From: an uncultured Clostridia bacterium | Lineage (GTDB): Bacteria > Bacillota > Clostridia > Lachnospirales > Lachnospiraceae | Reading direction: 5' to 3' | NCBI GenBank assembly: GCA_948472945.1 | Contig: CAOKVX010000019.1 | Span: 1 to 44,991 of the forward strand | Length of the DNA: 44,991 nucleotides | In this document: positions 23,332 through 31,086 of the stretch, piece after piece | Layout of the letters: every line of letters begins with the position of its first letter | Position numbering within the stretch: the first letter of the stretch is position 1 | The notes under the pieces: generated by a model | Database searches by the model: none | Seen by the model: only the letters and a program-made list of their open reading frames with translations | What the model was told of the DNA's origin: nothing | Translations under genes and position numbers: made by a program

Positions 23332-24501
23332 TTACTGCTTATTGAGTATCTCGGTAACTCTTATACCGAAACTTTCCTCAATAACTACAACTTCACCTTT
23401 TGCTATAAGCTTACCGTTTACCAATACATCCACCGGCTCGCCTGCAAGCTTATTAAGTTCAATAATTGTACCTGGCGAAAAATCAAGTATTTCCTTAATC
23501 GACCTACTTGCCCTTCCAAGCTCAACTGTTACTTCAAGAGGGACATCCATTATCAAATCGATGTTCTCCGGTCCCATAATCGGACTCATCTGTGCAAACT
23601 GTTGGAATTGCGCCGGCTGGACGCCCATCGGCTGCTGTAAACCGGCATCCATCGGCTGAGCATATGCATTGTTCATCATATTTGTCTGAGGTGCACTCAT
23701 CTGTGGCTGCGGTGCCGGCGCAGGGGCCTGTGGCGCACTAACCTGCGGCGAAGCAACTTCTGCCTGTCCGCTGTCCTCACTTGTCAAAGCATTTTCGGTA
23801 ACGGCTTTGAATCCCTCATACATCTCCCGTGCAAAAGAGGCAGGGAACATCTGCATTATCTCACTGTTGATAAGCTCACCAATCTTCATCTTAAATGACA
23901 CTTTGACAAGCGTATCATCAGACAAACTCTTCATATCATCGGATAGTTCGTCAATATTCACATCATACCTTGTCGCTACAGGAGGTGTAATATCAACCTT
24001 TTTATTTAACATAGATGAAAGCGATGTGGAGGCCGAACCCATCATCTGGTTCATTGCCTCTCCGATTGCACTCAAATGCAAATCGGATATATCTCCGGAA
24101 ATATTAGTTCCGTCTCCACCCATCATTAAATCAGCAATAATCTTTACATCGTCTTCCTTGAGAATTAAAATATTGCCTCCGTCAAGTCCCTCGATATAAG
24201 ATATGTAAATAAAAACACACGGTTTCTCATAACTTGATGCAACCTCGTTAAGTGTTGCATATGAAACCTTAGGGGTTGTAATATCAACAACGTCATTGAC
24301 AAGAGTTGCCAATGTCGTCGCCGCAGTTCCCATACTAATATTGGAAATCTCACCCACAGCGTCTTTCTCAACGTCTGTAAGAAGATGTAACTCATCACCA
24401 CTGTTGCCATCATTCCCATCATCAGCCGGAGTCTGAGATTCAGTAGCAGTCATTCCACCAAGAAGCGCGTTAATCTCTTCCTGTGATAACATTCCATCCA
24501 T
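23332..24501 (-). CDS. fliY: Flagellar switch protein and CheY-P phosphatase FliY
   Basis: FliY combines a CheY-P-binding N-terminal peptide, a CheC-type phosphatase domain and a C-terminal FliN switch domain. In the 389 residues these are MLSQEEINALLGG, two ExxN active-site helices (VGEISNISMGTAATT and IGEAMNQMMGSASTS), a low-complexity Pro/Gln/Ala/Met linker (about 220-300), and the FliN domain (DVPLEVTVELGRASRSIKEI). AAGGAGG precedes the ATG. It follows fliM by 7 bp. Both phosphatase sites look intact, so FliY should hydrolyse CheY-P at the switch. Confidence 0.96.
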   Translation of the reverse strand: MDGMLSQEEINALLGGMTATESQTPADDGNDGNSGDELHLLTDVEKDAVGEISNISMGTAATTLATLVNDVVDITTPKVSYATLNEVASSYEKPCVFIYISYIEGLDGGNILILKEDDVKIIADLMMGGDGTNISGDISDLHLSAIGEAMNQMMGSASTSLSSMLNKKVDITPPVATRYDVNIDELSDDMKSLSDDTLVKVSFKMKIGELINSEIMQMFPASFAREMYEGFKAVTENALTSEDSGQAEVASPQVSAPQAPAPAPQPQMSAPQTNMMNNAYAQPMDAGLQQPMGVQPAQFQQFAQMSPIMGPENIDLIMDVPLEVTVELGRASRSIKEILDFSPGTIIELNKLAGEPVDVLVNGKLIAKGEVVVIEESFGIRVTEILNKQ

Positions 24502-24508
24502 ATGTCTT

Positions 24509-25486
24509 CTACTCCTCCTTAATTACTGAAGTAATTCTAACTGCATATGACTCTGTAGTTGCACCGGGCAGTGCAGTGAATTTTTTAAGGTTTCCGACAT
24601 ATATACTAAGTTCGTCATTGACCTTAGAGTCAAGTTTTATTATATCTCCCGGAACAAGATTCATAAAATCATTAACAGAAATCATGCTCTTGCCGAGAAG
24701 TGCGCGAACCGGAACCGAAGCCTTTGAAATGGCTGATTCAATAGCATCCCTATATACATTTTCATCGCTTGACTGCAAGGTAGCATACCAATACTTTGTA
24801 TTAAGCCTGTCAATAAAATCTTCTATACAATTAAACGGTATACAACAGTTCATAAGTCCTTCAACGGAACCTACCTTTATGTTCATTGTAATGATAGCCG
24901 TCATTTCATTTGGCGAAATAATCTGGGCAAACTGTGAATTTGTCTCAATCCTCTCAAGATTCGGCTCAAATTCAACCACACTCTGCCAAGGCTCAATAAG
25001 ATGTTCCGTACAAACCCAAAGTATCTTTTCCAAAATAGTCAGCTCAATCTCAGTAAATTCCCTGTTTTTATCAAGCGGCACACCCTGTCCGCCCAACATT
25101 CTGTCAAGAATTGCATAACCGATACTATCTGCCAGTTCAATTACAAAATTGCCTTTCAACGGTTCAGCGCTTACTATTCCGAGTATAACCGGATTGGCCA
25201 ACGCGTTCGAAAACTCCGAATACGTAGTGGCCTCAGAATGGAGCACCTCAACTTGAACATTTTTTCTGAGATAAACCGGAAGGTTAGTAGACAACAATCT
25301 CGCATAATGTTCAAATATAAAAACTAATGTTCTCAAATGCTCTTTTGAAAATTTTGATGGACGAGCAAAATCATAATCTTTTACAACCTTTTCAGTAGAA
25401 TCAGCCGTATCAGAGACATCAAATTCACCTGTACTGAGAGCTGAAAGAAGATTATCAATTTCACTCTGTGACAATACGTCACCCAT
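24509..25486 (-). CDS. fliM: Flagellar motor switch protein FliM
   Basis: FliM forms the C-ring wall and binds CheY-P. The 325-residue protein starts with the CheY-P-binding peptide DVLSQSEIDNLLSAL, followed by the CheC-like middle domain (without the phosphatase Glu/Asn pairs) and a C-terminal FliN-like domain (SVNDFMNLVPGDIIKLDSKV). The start at 25486 has GAGGTG 6 bases upstream and gives the usual N-terminus; the open frame extends 16 codons further into the leader. An extended -10 promoter and a leader hairpin precede it. Confidence 0.96.
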   Translation of the reverse strand: MGDVLSQSEIDNLLSALSTGEFDVSDTADSTEKVVKDYDFARPSKFSKEHLRTLVFIFEHYARLLSTNLPVYLRKNVQVEVLHSEATTYSEFSNALANPVILGIVSAEPLKGNFVIELADSIGYAILDRMLGGQGVPLDKNREFTEIELTILEKILWVCTEHLIEPWQSVVEFEPNLERIETNSQFAQIISPNEMTAIITMNIKVGSVEGLMNCCIPFNCIEDFIDRLNTKYWYATLQSSDENVYRDAIESAISKASVPVRALLGKSMISVNDFMNLVPGDIIKLDSKVNDELSIYVGNLKKFTALPGATTESYAVRITSVIKEE

Positions 25487-25521
25487 TCCACACACCTCAC
25501 TATCAAAAGACATTATAGTAT

Positions 25522-25594
25522 GTATTAATAACACAAAATGCTGTGTAAGTTAATACGCATAAATACATTATACCACACCTTGTCAAAATTACAA
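25522..25594 (-). promoter_or_regulatory. Sigma-A-type promoter and leader hairpin of fliM
   Basis: On the minus strand TTGTAA (25589-25594) and TATAAT (25567-25572) are 16 bp apart, and TGG directly precedes the -10, making an extended -10 promoter. The predicted leader of about 75 bases contains a stem-loop at 25522-25556 built on GTATTAA/TTAATAC with inner ACAC/GTGT pairs. This would allow fliM and downstream switch, export and chemotaxis genes to be transcribed separately from the flgB end. Confidence 0.65.
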
Positions 25595-25664
25595 AGCATT
25601 TTATTAAGATTTATTAAAATATATTAATTTCCGCAAACCAAACCATTTAAGTCCAAACAGATTA

Positions 25665-26180
25665 TTACTGATACATAAATCCGTCAAGCGAAATGTCAAC
25701 AATACAGCTTGAGCCGCCAAGTTTATCAGCTATCTTCTCCATAGCCTGTTCCTTAACCGCACTCTCTGATATTGTATCAATAGTAAATGAAGCGATAACT
25801 TCTTTTACAACACCTGTAAGTATGGAAGATTTATTATCAACTATGTCTGCAACTTCTTTATAGTCTTCAGCCGTAGTATTCAAATCGAACTTCACACCCG
25901 TAATAATGCCAAAATGACTCTCATCGTCTCCCGATGGCATAAGGTTTATAGTCTGGGAATTACCGCTGGCGTCAAACAAAACTGACTTGACCTCTAAATC
26001 AGCTATCGTATAACTGTTTTCACCGCTCTCAAGCTCAAGGTTGAGAATCGACGAAACCTGAGTAACAATCTTGTTCATACTGGAAAATGCCGGAAACATC
26101 ACAAAAAGCATCACAGATGTAAGCACCATATTAACAACACATAAAGCAATAACAACTATAGTAAGTATATTTTTTTTCAT
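25665..26180 (-). CDS. fliL: Flagellar basal body-associated FliL-like protein
   Basis: FliL rings surround the stator and affect torque. The 171-residue product has one N-terminal membrane helix (about residues 5-28, ILTIVVIALCVVNMVLTSV) and an extracytoplasmic domain of about 140 residues ending in DGFMYQ. Conservation is weak, but this architecture and its place between motB and fliM fit FliL. I use the ATG at 26180, 12 bases after GGAGG; an ATG directly abutting that GGAGG (26192) is too close. The remaining uncertainty is the divergence of the periplasmic domain. Confidence 0.8.
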   Translation of the reverse strand: MKKNILTIVVIALCVVNMVLTSVMLFVMFPAFSSMNKIVTQVSSILNLELESGENSYTIADLEVKSVLFDASGNSQTINLMPSGDDESHFGIITGVKFDLNTTAEDYKEVADIVDNKSSILTGVVKEVIASFTIDTISESAVKEQAMEKIADKLGGSSCIVDISLDGFMYQ

Positions 26181-26238
26181 ATTAAATATCATCCTCCCAT
26201 TATATCACTCAATTATATAAAACTGTTATTTACATCCA

Positions 26239-27060
26239 TCACTCAATTATATCTGTATAAATTTTAAATTCTACCCTTCTGTTTTTAGCGCGTCCTTCTG
26301 CTGTTTTATTGTCAGCAATAGGCACATATTCTCCTCTTCCCGACGCCTCAAGCGTTACCGGGTCTATTTTCTTGCTTTTAAGCATGAACTTGAGTACGCT
26401 TATCGCCCTTGCCGCAGAGAGATCCCAGTTATCGTCAAATTTGCCGCCCGACACCTGTACATTGTCGGTATGTCCCTCTATTTTTTTCAGGCGGTCTCCA
26501 TATGTCTCCAATATATCCCTAACTCTTGACAATATAGAACGGGCTTCTTTTTTTATTTCAGCGTCGCCGGAATTGAACAAAACCGCGCCGCCTATTGATA
26601 TTCTTACATACTGATTGGATTCGTCTTTGTCAACAGTCACAATATCATCAAGCTTTTCCTGCTCGGTTCTTTTAGCAATTTCCTCGTACAGTTCCTCCGC
26701 AGCTTCCTGCTGCTTCTGTTCGAGCTGCTTTTCATATTCTTCGACATTTTCAAACTGTTGTACGCCTTCCTGTCCGCCCTCCTCAGTGAACTCAGCAAAA
26801 TACTTATTGACTTCAACCATCTGGGTGGCCCCGCTGGCAACATAGACGCTGTCTCCCACCATACTGCTTCCGGACTGAAAAACACTGAAATTTCCGGTAA
26901 GCGAGGCAAGCAGCGCCTCATATTTCTCAGCGTCAACAGTTGACATTGAAAACAAGAGCACGAAGAAACAGAGTAACAGGTTCATAAGGTCGGAAAAGGT
27001 AGCCATCCAGGCCGGAGAGCCTCCGCCTCCACCGCTCTCTTCTTTCTTCTTTTTTGCCAT
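26239..27060 (-). CDS. motB: Stator protein MotB
   Basis: MotB anchors the stator to peptidoglycan and carries the proton- or ion-binding aspartate. The 273 residues have a Gly-rich basic N-terminus, a single membrane helix with Asp24 (MATFSDLMNLLLCFFVLLFS), a plug/linker region of about 90 residues rich in Glu/Gln coiled coil, and a C-terminal OmpA-like domain (IEGHTDNVQVSG, NWDLSAARAISVLKFM, RAKNRRVEFKI). It overlaps motA by one base (TAATG), so it is translationally coupled. The ion used cannot be decided from the sequence. Confidence 0.96.
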   Translation of the reverse strand: MAKKKKEESGGGGGSPAWMATFSDLMNLLLCFFVLLFSMSTVDAEKYEALLASLTGNFSVFQSGSSMVGDSVYVASGATQMVEVNKYFAEFTEEGGQEGVQQFENVEEYEKQLEQKQQEAAEELYEEIAKRTEQEKLDDIVTVDKDESNQYVRISIGGAVLFNSGDAEIKKEARSILSRVRDILETYGDRLKKIEGHTDNVQVSGGKFDDNWDLSAARAISVLKFMLKSKKIDPVTLEASGRGEYVPIADNKTAEGRAKNRRVEFKIYTDIIE

Positions 27061-27860
27061 TACTCCTCACCACCTTCGCCTCCGGCTGCCTCTCCGGTTG
27101 CTTTATGTAATGCCGGCGGCAGGAATGCCTTGAGCTTTTCTTCAATAACACGAGGATTCTCTCCTGCCTGTATAGACAACAGACCTTCAATCATTACCTC
27201 TTTCATCATTATCTCGCCGCCGTCTTTTGCCTTGAGCTTGTTTGCAACCGGCGTACACAGCCAGTTAGCGACAAGCGAACCGTATAAAGTAGTAATAAGC
27301 GCAACAGACATGTTAGGTCCGATACTTGCAAAGTCATCAAGAGACTTAAGCATGTTTATAAGTCCGATAAGGGTTCCTATCATACCCCACGCAGGACCCA
27401 TCGCCGCAAAATTATCCCAAAACCCAATTGTTGACTTATGCCTGTCTGATATACATACCATCTCTGTCTCAAGTATATCCCTTACAAGCTCAGGGTCTGT
27501 TCCATCTACTATAAGAAGAACTCCCTTCTTCATAAAATCATCATCAATGCTCGTAGCAGCCTCTTCAAGAGCCAAAAGACCTTCCTTTCGAGCAATATTG
27601 GATAAATCAATTATCTTGCCAATTAATTCTGCTTCATTTGTTTCTTGTGTCTTAGTCACAAGCAGGAATGACTTTAATCCATTAATATACTCCTTTATTG
27701 AGCCCGACATCGTAAGCATACAAAAGAGGGAACCGCCAATGGTAATCAATACCGATGGCGCGTCCATGAAAGCCCCGATAGCCGTAACGTCATCTTTCAT
27801 AATGGAAAAAAGCACGCAGAATATACATCCGCATAAACCAAGTATTGAAGCTAAATCCAA
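27060..27860 (-). CDS. motA: Stator protein MotA
   Basis: MotA surrounds MotB and converts ion flow to torque on FliG. The 266-residue protein has four membrane helices (about 4-22, 32-52, 148-170 and 180-205) and the cytoplasmic loop with EGLLALEEAA and the charged region that contacts FliG. WDNFAAMGPAWGMIGTLIG and the proline-containing last helices match the family. It follows flbD by 34 bp. Placing motAB inside the fla/che cluster differs from B. subtilis, where motAB is a separate locus, but is common in clostridia. Confidence 0.96.
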   Translation of the reverse strand: MDLASILGLCGCIFCVLFSIMKDDVTAIGAFMDAPSVLITIGGSLFCMLTMSGSIKEYINGLKSFLLVTKTQETNEAELIGKIIDLSNIARKEGLLALEEAATSIDDDFMKKGVLLIVDGTDPELVRDILETEMVCISDRHKSTIGFWDNFAAMGPAWGMIGTLIGLINMLKSLDDFASIGPNMSVALITTLYGSLVANWLCTPVANKLKAKDGGEIMMKEVMIEGLLSIQAGENPRVIEEKLKAFLPPALHKATGEAAGGEGGEE

Positions 27861-27894
27861 AATTAAGTCACCGCCTTACATTATGTATATATAT

Positions 27895-28080
27895 TTAAAA
27901 ACACGATATTTTACGCTTGTACTCACAGACAAGCGCAACTATCTCCTCCCTGCTCTCCTTGACAACAAACTTCTTGCCGGAAACCAGAGTTACAACCGTA
28001 TCCGGAGTCTCTTCGACCATTTCAATCAAATCCGAATTAAGCGTATATACCGTGTCGTTCATTCTGGTTAATGTTATCAT
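27895..28080 (-). CDS. flbD: FlbD/SwrD family flagellar protein
   Basis: A 61-residue protein of the FlbD/YlzI (SwrD) family: MITLTRMNDTVYTLNSDLIE, then TPDTVVTLVSGKKFVVKESR. In B. subtilis the homologue SwrD raises motor torque, apparently through the stators. The start chosen is the ATG at 28080, 12 bases after GGAGG; the open frame extends 14 codons upstream into the leader, but the family N-terminus is MITLTR. It directly precedes motAB, which fits a stator-linked role. Confidence 0.92.
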   Translation of the reverse strand: MITLTRMNDTVYTLNSDLIEMVEETPDTVVTLVSGKKFVVKESREEIVALVCEYKRKISCF

Positions 28081-28156
28081 AAACCTAATCATCCTCCACA
28101 GACAGGAAATATGGCTCGCCATATGACCGCCCGGTTATACTCCAAAATTTCAACTA

Positions 28157-28185
28157 ATTATAACATATTATTACACATTTCGCAA
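28157..28185 (-). promoter_or_regulatory. Sigma-A-type promoter for flbD-motA-motB
   Basis: On the minus strand TTGCGA (28180-28185) and TATAAT (28157-28162) are 17 bp apart, and the -10 is preceded by TGT, giving an extended element. The predicted leader of about 70 bases contains the palindrome ATATGGC-TC-GCCATAT at 28109-28124. Together with the stem-loop just upstream, this marks a likely transcript boundary within the cluster. Confidence 0.7.
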
Positions 28186-28218
28186 AGTACATTTTAAAAT
28201 ATTTTTACAGATAATAAC

Positions 28219-28255
28219 GCAACTAAACTCTGAAAAAATTTCAGAGTCTCGTTGC
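28219..28255 (-). terminator. Terminator-like stem-loop after flgE
   Basis: Arms GCAAC/GTTGC (28219-28223, 28251-28255) enclose an inner stem ACTCTGAAA/TTTCAGAGT (28227-28235, 28239-28247). The stem-loop begins about 35 bp after the flgE stop. The T-rich tract that follows on the minus strand (GTTATTATC) is short, so termination may be partial. Confidence 0.65.
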
Positions 28256-28289
28256 ATTAAATTTTAACTAATCAGGCTATAAGCCATAC

Positions 28290-29765
28290 TTATCTCTTGA
28301 GGTTTACAAGTTCCTCAAGAAGCGTATCCGAGGTGGTGATTATTCTTGAATTTGCCTGAAAACCTCTCTGTGTCGTAATCATCGTAGTAAACTCATTTGC
28401 AAGGTCCACGTTTGACATTTCCAGCGCTCCGGTGGTAAATCCCTTAACAGTAGACGGGTCTACTCCTATACCGTCAAACTCTCCCGAGTTAAGCGTAGTC
28501 CTGTACAGACTGTCTCCAACAGCCTCAAGACCCGACGGGTTAGCGAAAGTGGCAACCGCAATCTGTCCAAACAACCTCTCTGAACCGTTGCTGTAAACGC
28601 CGTATATCTTTCCGTCACCCTGAATTGTGAATCCTGAAAGATTTCCCGCAGTGTTACCGGAACCCGTTCCATCCTCCGTGCCTTTCAGTCCGTTAATCTT
28701 TGTAGCCCCGCCGTACATAGTAATCTTTGAAAAGTCTATATTAATACCCTGTATCGGGAATGGATCGTTTCCCTCTCCATTGCCCGCCGCTCCGGGATTA
28801 AATACCAAGTCAACCGTCTCTCCGCCTTCCTCTCCTTCCTTTCCGACAGACATGAACTCGCCGGTCGAGCCGTTGAAAGTGAGGATTATATTAGACTTCT
28901 CAGGATTCCATGTAATCTCTCCGCTGGCCTCGTCAACCGTATAGTCGTATACTTCACCGCCAAACGATATATATTGCTTTGGATTTTTTTCCTTATATAT
29001 CTTATTTCCGAGCTCATCATAATCTACGGTATAAAGCATCGACTCTCCCTTTGAGTTCGTCAAATCCCCAAACGAAACCCTGTAAGTATTCATACTGTTC
29101 GCATCCGCATGCATAAGATTAAGCTTAGCCATATAGCTGTTGCCAAGGTTGTCATAGAAACTGATTGTCATAGGATAACCGTCTGCAGTATCGTCAAAAG
29201 CAACCTGTTTGTCATTCTGGTCGATATTACCGGTAAGCCTTGCCTTTGTAGTAGCCGTAGGCGGCGACGTCATCCTGTCATCCGACATTACGGAAAGCGA
29301 TGAAACCGTATCCTTTATAATATTTCCGTTGTCGTCAGCCTGCCATCCGAGCACAGTTGCGCCGTTTGACACACAGTAAAGCGTTCCGTTCGTATCTACA
29401 TTGAGCGCGCCCGAGCGCGTAAAACATGTCTCTCCGCCGGAATCAACTATAAAAAATGCCTCCCCGTTAATCATAAGGTCAAGATTCCTGTCGGTTCTCT
29501 GTGTTCCTCCTACCGTAGTTATGTTGGAAGTTATTGCCGCAAGGTCCGCACCGAGACCTATCTGCATCGCATTCGTACCTGCCGTACCGGTCTCAAGGTT
29601 AGGTCCCGTAGCGCTCGACGTAGTCTGATAGTAAACGTCAGAAAAATTTGCCACGCTGCCTTTGAATCCAATAGTATTAACATTCGCAATGTTGTTACCG
29701 ATAACATCCATTCTGCTCTGGTGTACTTTAACTCCCGACACACCAGAATAAAGTGCTCTCATCAT
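28290..29765 (-). CDS. flgE: Flagellar hook protein FlgE
   Basis: FlgE polymerises into the hook. The 491-residue protein has the N-terminal flagellar rod/hook signature (LYSGVSGVKVHQSRMDVIGN followed by NIANVNTIGFK), two variable middle domains, and the C-terminal helix typical of axial proteins (NVDLANEFTTMITTQRGFQ, then ANSRIITTSDTLLEELVNLK). It has no signal peptide, as expected for type III export. GGGAGG lies 9 bases before the first of two adjacent ATG codons. A stem-loop follows its stop codon and a 148-bp gap with a hairpin precedes it. Confidence 0.96.
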   Translation of the reverse strand: MMRALYSGVSGVKVHQSRMDVIGNNIANVNTIGFKGSVANFSDVYYQTTSSATGPNLETGTAGTNAMQIGLGADLAAITSNITTVGGTQRTDRNLDLMINGEAFFIVDSGGETCFTRSGALNVDTNGTLYCVSNGATVLGWQADDNGNIIKDTVSSLSVMSDDRMTSPPTATTKARLTGNIDQNDKQVAFDDTADGYPMTISFYDNLGNSYMAKLNLMHADANSMNTYRVSFGDLTNSKGESMLYTVDYDELGNKIYKEKNPKQYISFGGEVYDYTVDEASGEITWNPEKSNIILTFNGSTGEFMSVGKEGEEGGETVDLVFNPGAAGNGEGNDPFPIQGINIDFSKITMYGGATKINGLKGTEDGTGSGNTAGNLSGFTIQGDGKIYGVYSNGSERLFGQIAVATFANPSGLEAVGDSLYRTTLNSGEFDGIGVDPSTVKGFTTGALEMSNVDLANEFTTMITTQRGFQANSRIITTSDTLLEELVNLKR

Positions 29766-29836
29766 AATGAATTTCCTCCCTAATTTTCAGGTTTAACAAT
29801 TCATAATCATTCTATAATAATATTCCATCTGTCAGT

Positions 29837-29870
29837 CAGGAATATGAGCCTCCGTAAGGTCCGGCTCCTG
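29837..29870 (-). repeat. Stem-loop upstream of flgE
   Basis: The arms GAGCC (29846-29850) and GGCTC (29863-29867) enclose 12 bases, extended by CAG/CTG on the outside after a bulge. It lies in the 148-bp gap between the TIGR02530-type gene and flgE, about 70 bp before the flgE start. No T tract follows and no promoter is obvious. Confidence 0.45.
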
Positions 29871-29913
29871 CCGTATAATTATGAATGTATATTTACCTTT
29901 TTACTTATTAATG

Positions 29914-30291
29914 CTAACTTATTACTGCTCCATCAATATTAGTAAACACTGACTTACCGGCATTATTGACCGCCGTCACAACAGTGTTACTTTTTACGTT
30001 TACGATAAACGCAATGTTGTCAACCATCACTAACGGGTCTTTAAGACCTTTTTCCCTCGCCTTGTTCATTCCATCTTCAAGCCTTTCAATCTGGCTGTCA
30101 TCAAGCTCAATATTTCTCATTGCCAGCCTTTCGTTGGCATGCTTAGAAAATTTCACCTGTGCGCTGCCAAACACCTCGCCAAATGAAACCTCCGGTTTAA
30201 CATTAGCGCTGTTTGCTTTTCCCGCAGGCTTATGTTTTATTATGCCGGCCGCCTGTTCAATAGATGAAAACGAACCGCCTGTCAAATTCAT
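29914..30291 (-). CDS. Flagellar operon protein, TIGR02530 type
   Basis: A 125-residue protein of the family often annotated 'flagellar operon protein' (TIGR02530), found between flgD and flgE in Firmicutes. The conserved core is FSKHANERLAMRNIELDDSQ, then LVMVDNIAFIVNVKSNTVVT. It has no membrane segment or signal. Its molecular role is not established; position suggests assistance in hook assembly or export. It lies 27 bp after flgD. Confidence 0.85.
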   Translation of the reverse strand: MNLTGGSFSSIEQAAGIIKHKPAGKANSANVKPEVSFGEVFGSAQVKFSKHANERLAMRNIELDDSQIERLEDGMNKAREKGLKDPLVMVDNIAFIVNVKSNTVVTAVNNAGKSVFTNIDGAVIS

Positions 30292-30318
30292 ATAGCAACC
30301 TCCTTGTTATGAATCCCC

Positions 30319-31071
30319 TTACTCAGACTCAGCAGCCTCTGGTTCTTTAACTTCAAGCGTAACCTTATCCGCCACTGTCGTGTAGATTGCATTCGAAAAT
30401 ACAAACGCCACTTTGTAAAGTCCAGACTCAAGGTCTTTCATTGCCTCTTTGTCAATTGTGAGTTTACCGTCATTGTACTTGAGGTACTTTGAATCTATTG
30501 TAGTATCACCAATCAGCACCGCAACTCCCGAAGCCGCATATTCGTCTTTGCCCAAATCAAGAGATATGACAACATCTTCAGGTTTATCCTTTGAATACAC
30601 TGCATCCTGTGCCTCCACGGTCGGCAGTTTCTTTGATACAATATACATATCGTCATATATTGAAGATACGTCCTCAGCATCATACAGTTTTCCGTCAATA
30701 CTAACTTTCATCTTACTGCCCTGCTTTGTAACAAAATCTACAACGCCGGTAACAGTGCGCTCCCTGCCGTCTGAGTCCTCCCATTTCACGGTTGCTGTCT
30801 TGCCTACCATATTGAGGGCTCCCGTATCGGAAAACGACTGGTTAAGGTTCTGAAGCTGTTCCAAAGATGAGAACTGTGCCAGCTGCGCAATAAAATCAGT
30901 ATCGTCTGCCGGATTAAGCGGGTCCTGATACTTCATCTGTGTTACAAGCAGCTGCAGAAAAGCCTCTTTGCCGAGCGTATTATCTTTTTTTTTCGCCTCT
31001 GCCTCCTGTGAAGACTTATCAACAAGTGTTCCATTCACAATAGAATTCACATCTGATGCCGAAAATGCCAT
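30319..31071 (-). CDS. flgD: Hook capping protein FlgD
   Basis: FlgD caps the growing hook and is needed for FlgE assembly. The 250 residues start with the export/cap motif LGKEAFLQLLVTQMKYQDPL followed by NPADDTDFIAQLAQFSSLEQ, then the core beta domains and an acidic C-terminal tail. It lies between fliK and the TIGR02530-type gene, the usual order. Length is typical for clostridia. Confidence 0.96.
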   Translation of the reverse strand: MAFSASDVNSIVNGTLVDKSSQEAEAKKKDNTLGKEAFLQLLVTQMKYQDPLNPADDTDFIAQLAQFSSLEQLQNLNQSFSDTGALNMVGKTATVKWEDSDGRERTVTGVVDFVTKQGSKMKVSIDGKLYDAEDVSSIYDDMYIVSKKLPTVEAQDAVYSKDKPEDVVISLDLGKDEYAASGVAVLIGDTTIDSKYLKYNDGKLTIDKEAMKDLESGLYKVAFVFSNAIYTTVADKVTLEVKEPEAAESE

Positions 31072-31086
31072 AACATTTCCTCCTTT

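Noticed and set aside
27130-28071. A 313-codon plus-strand open frame opposite motA and flbD
   Set aside because: It is the antisense shadow of two well-conserved genes, with no domain-like sequence or ribosome site.
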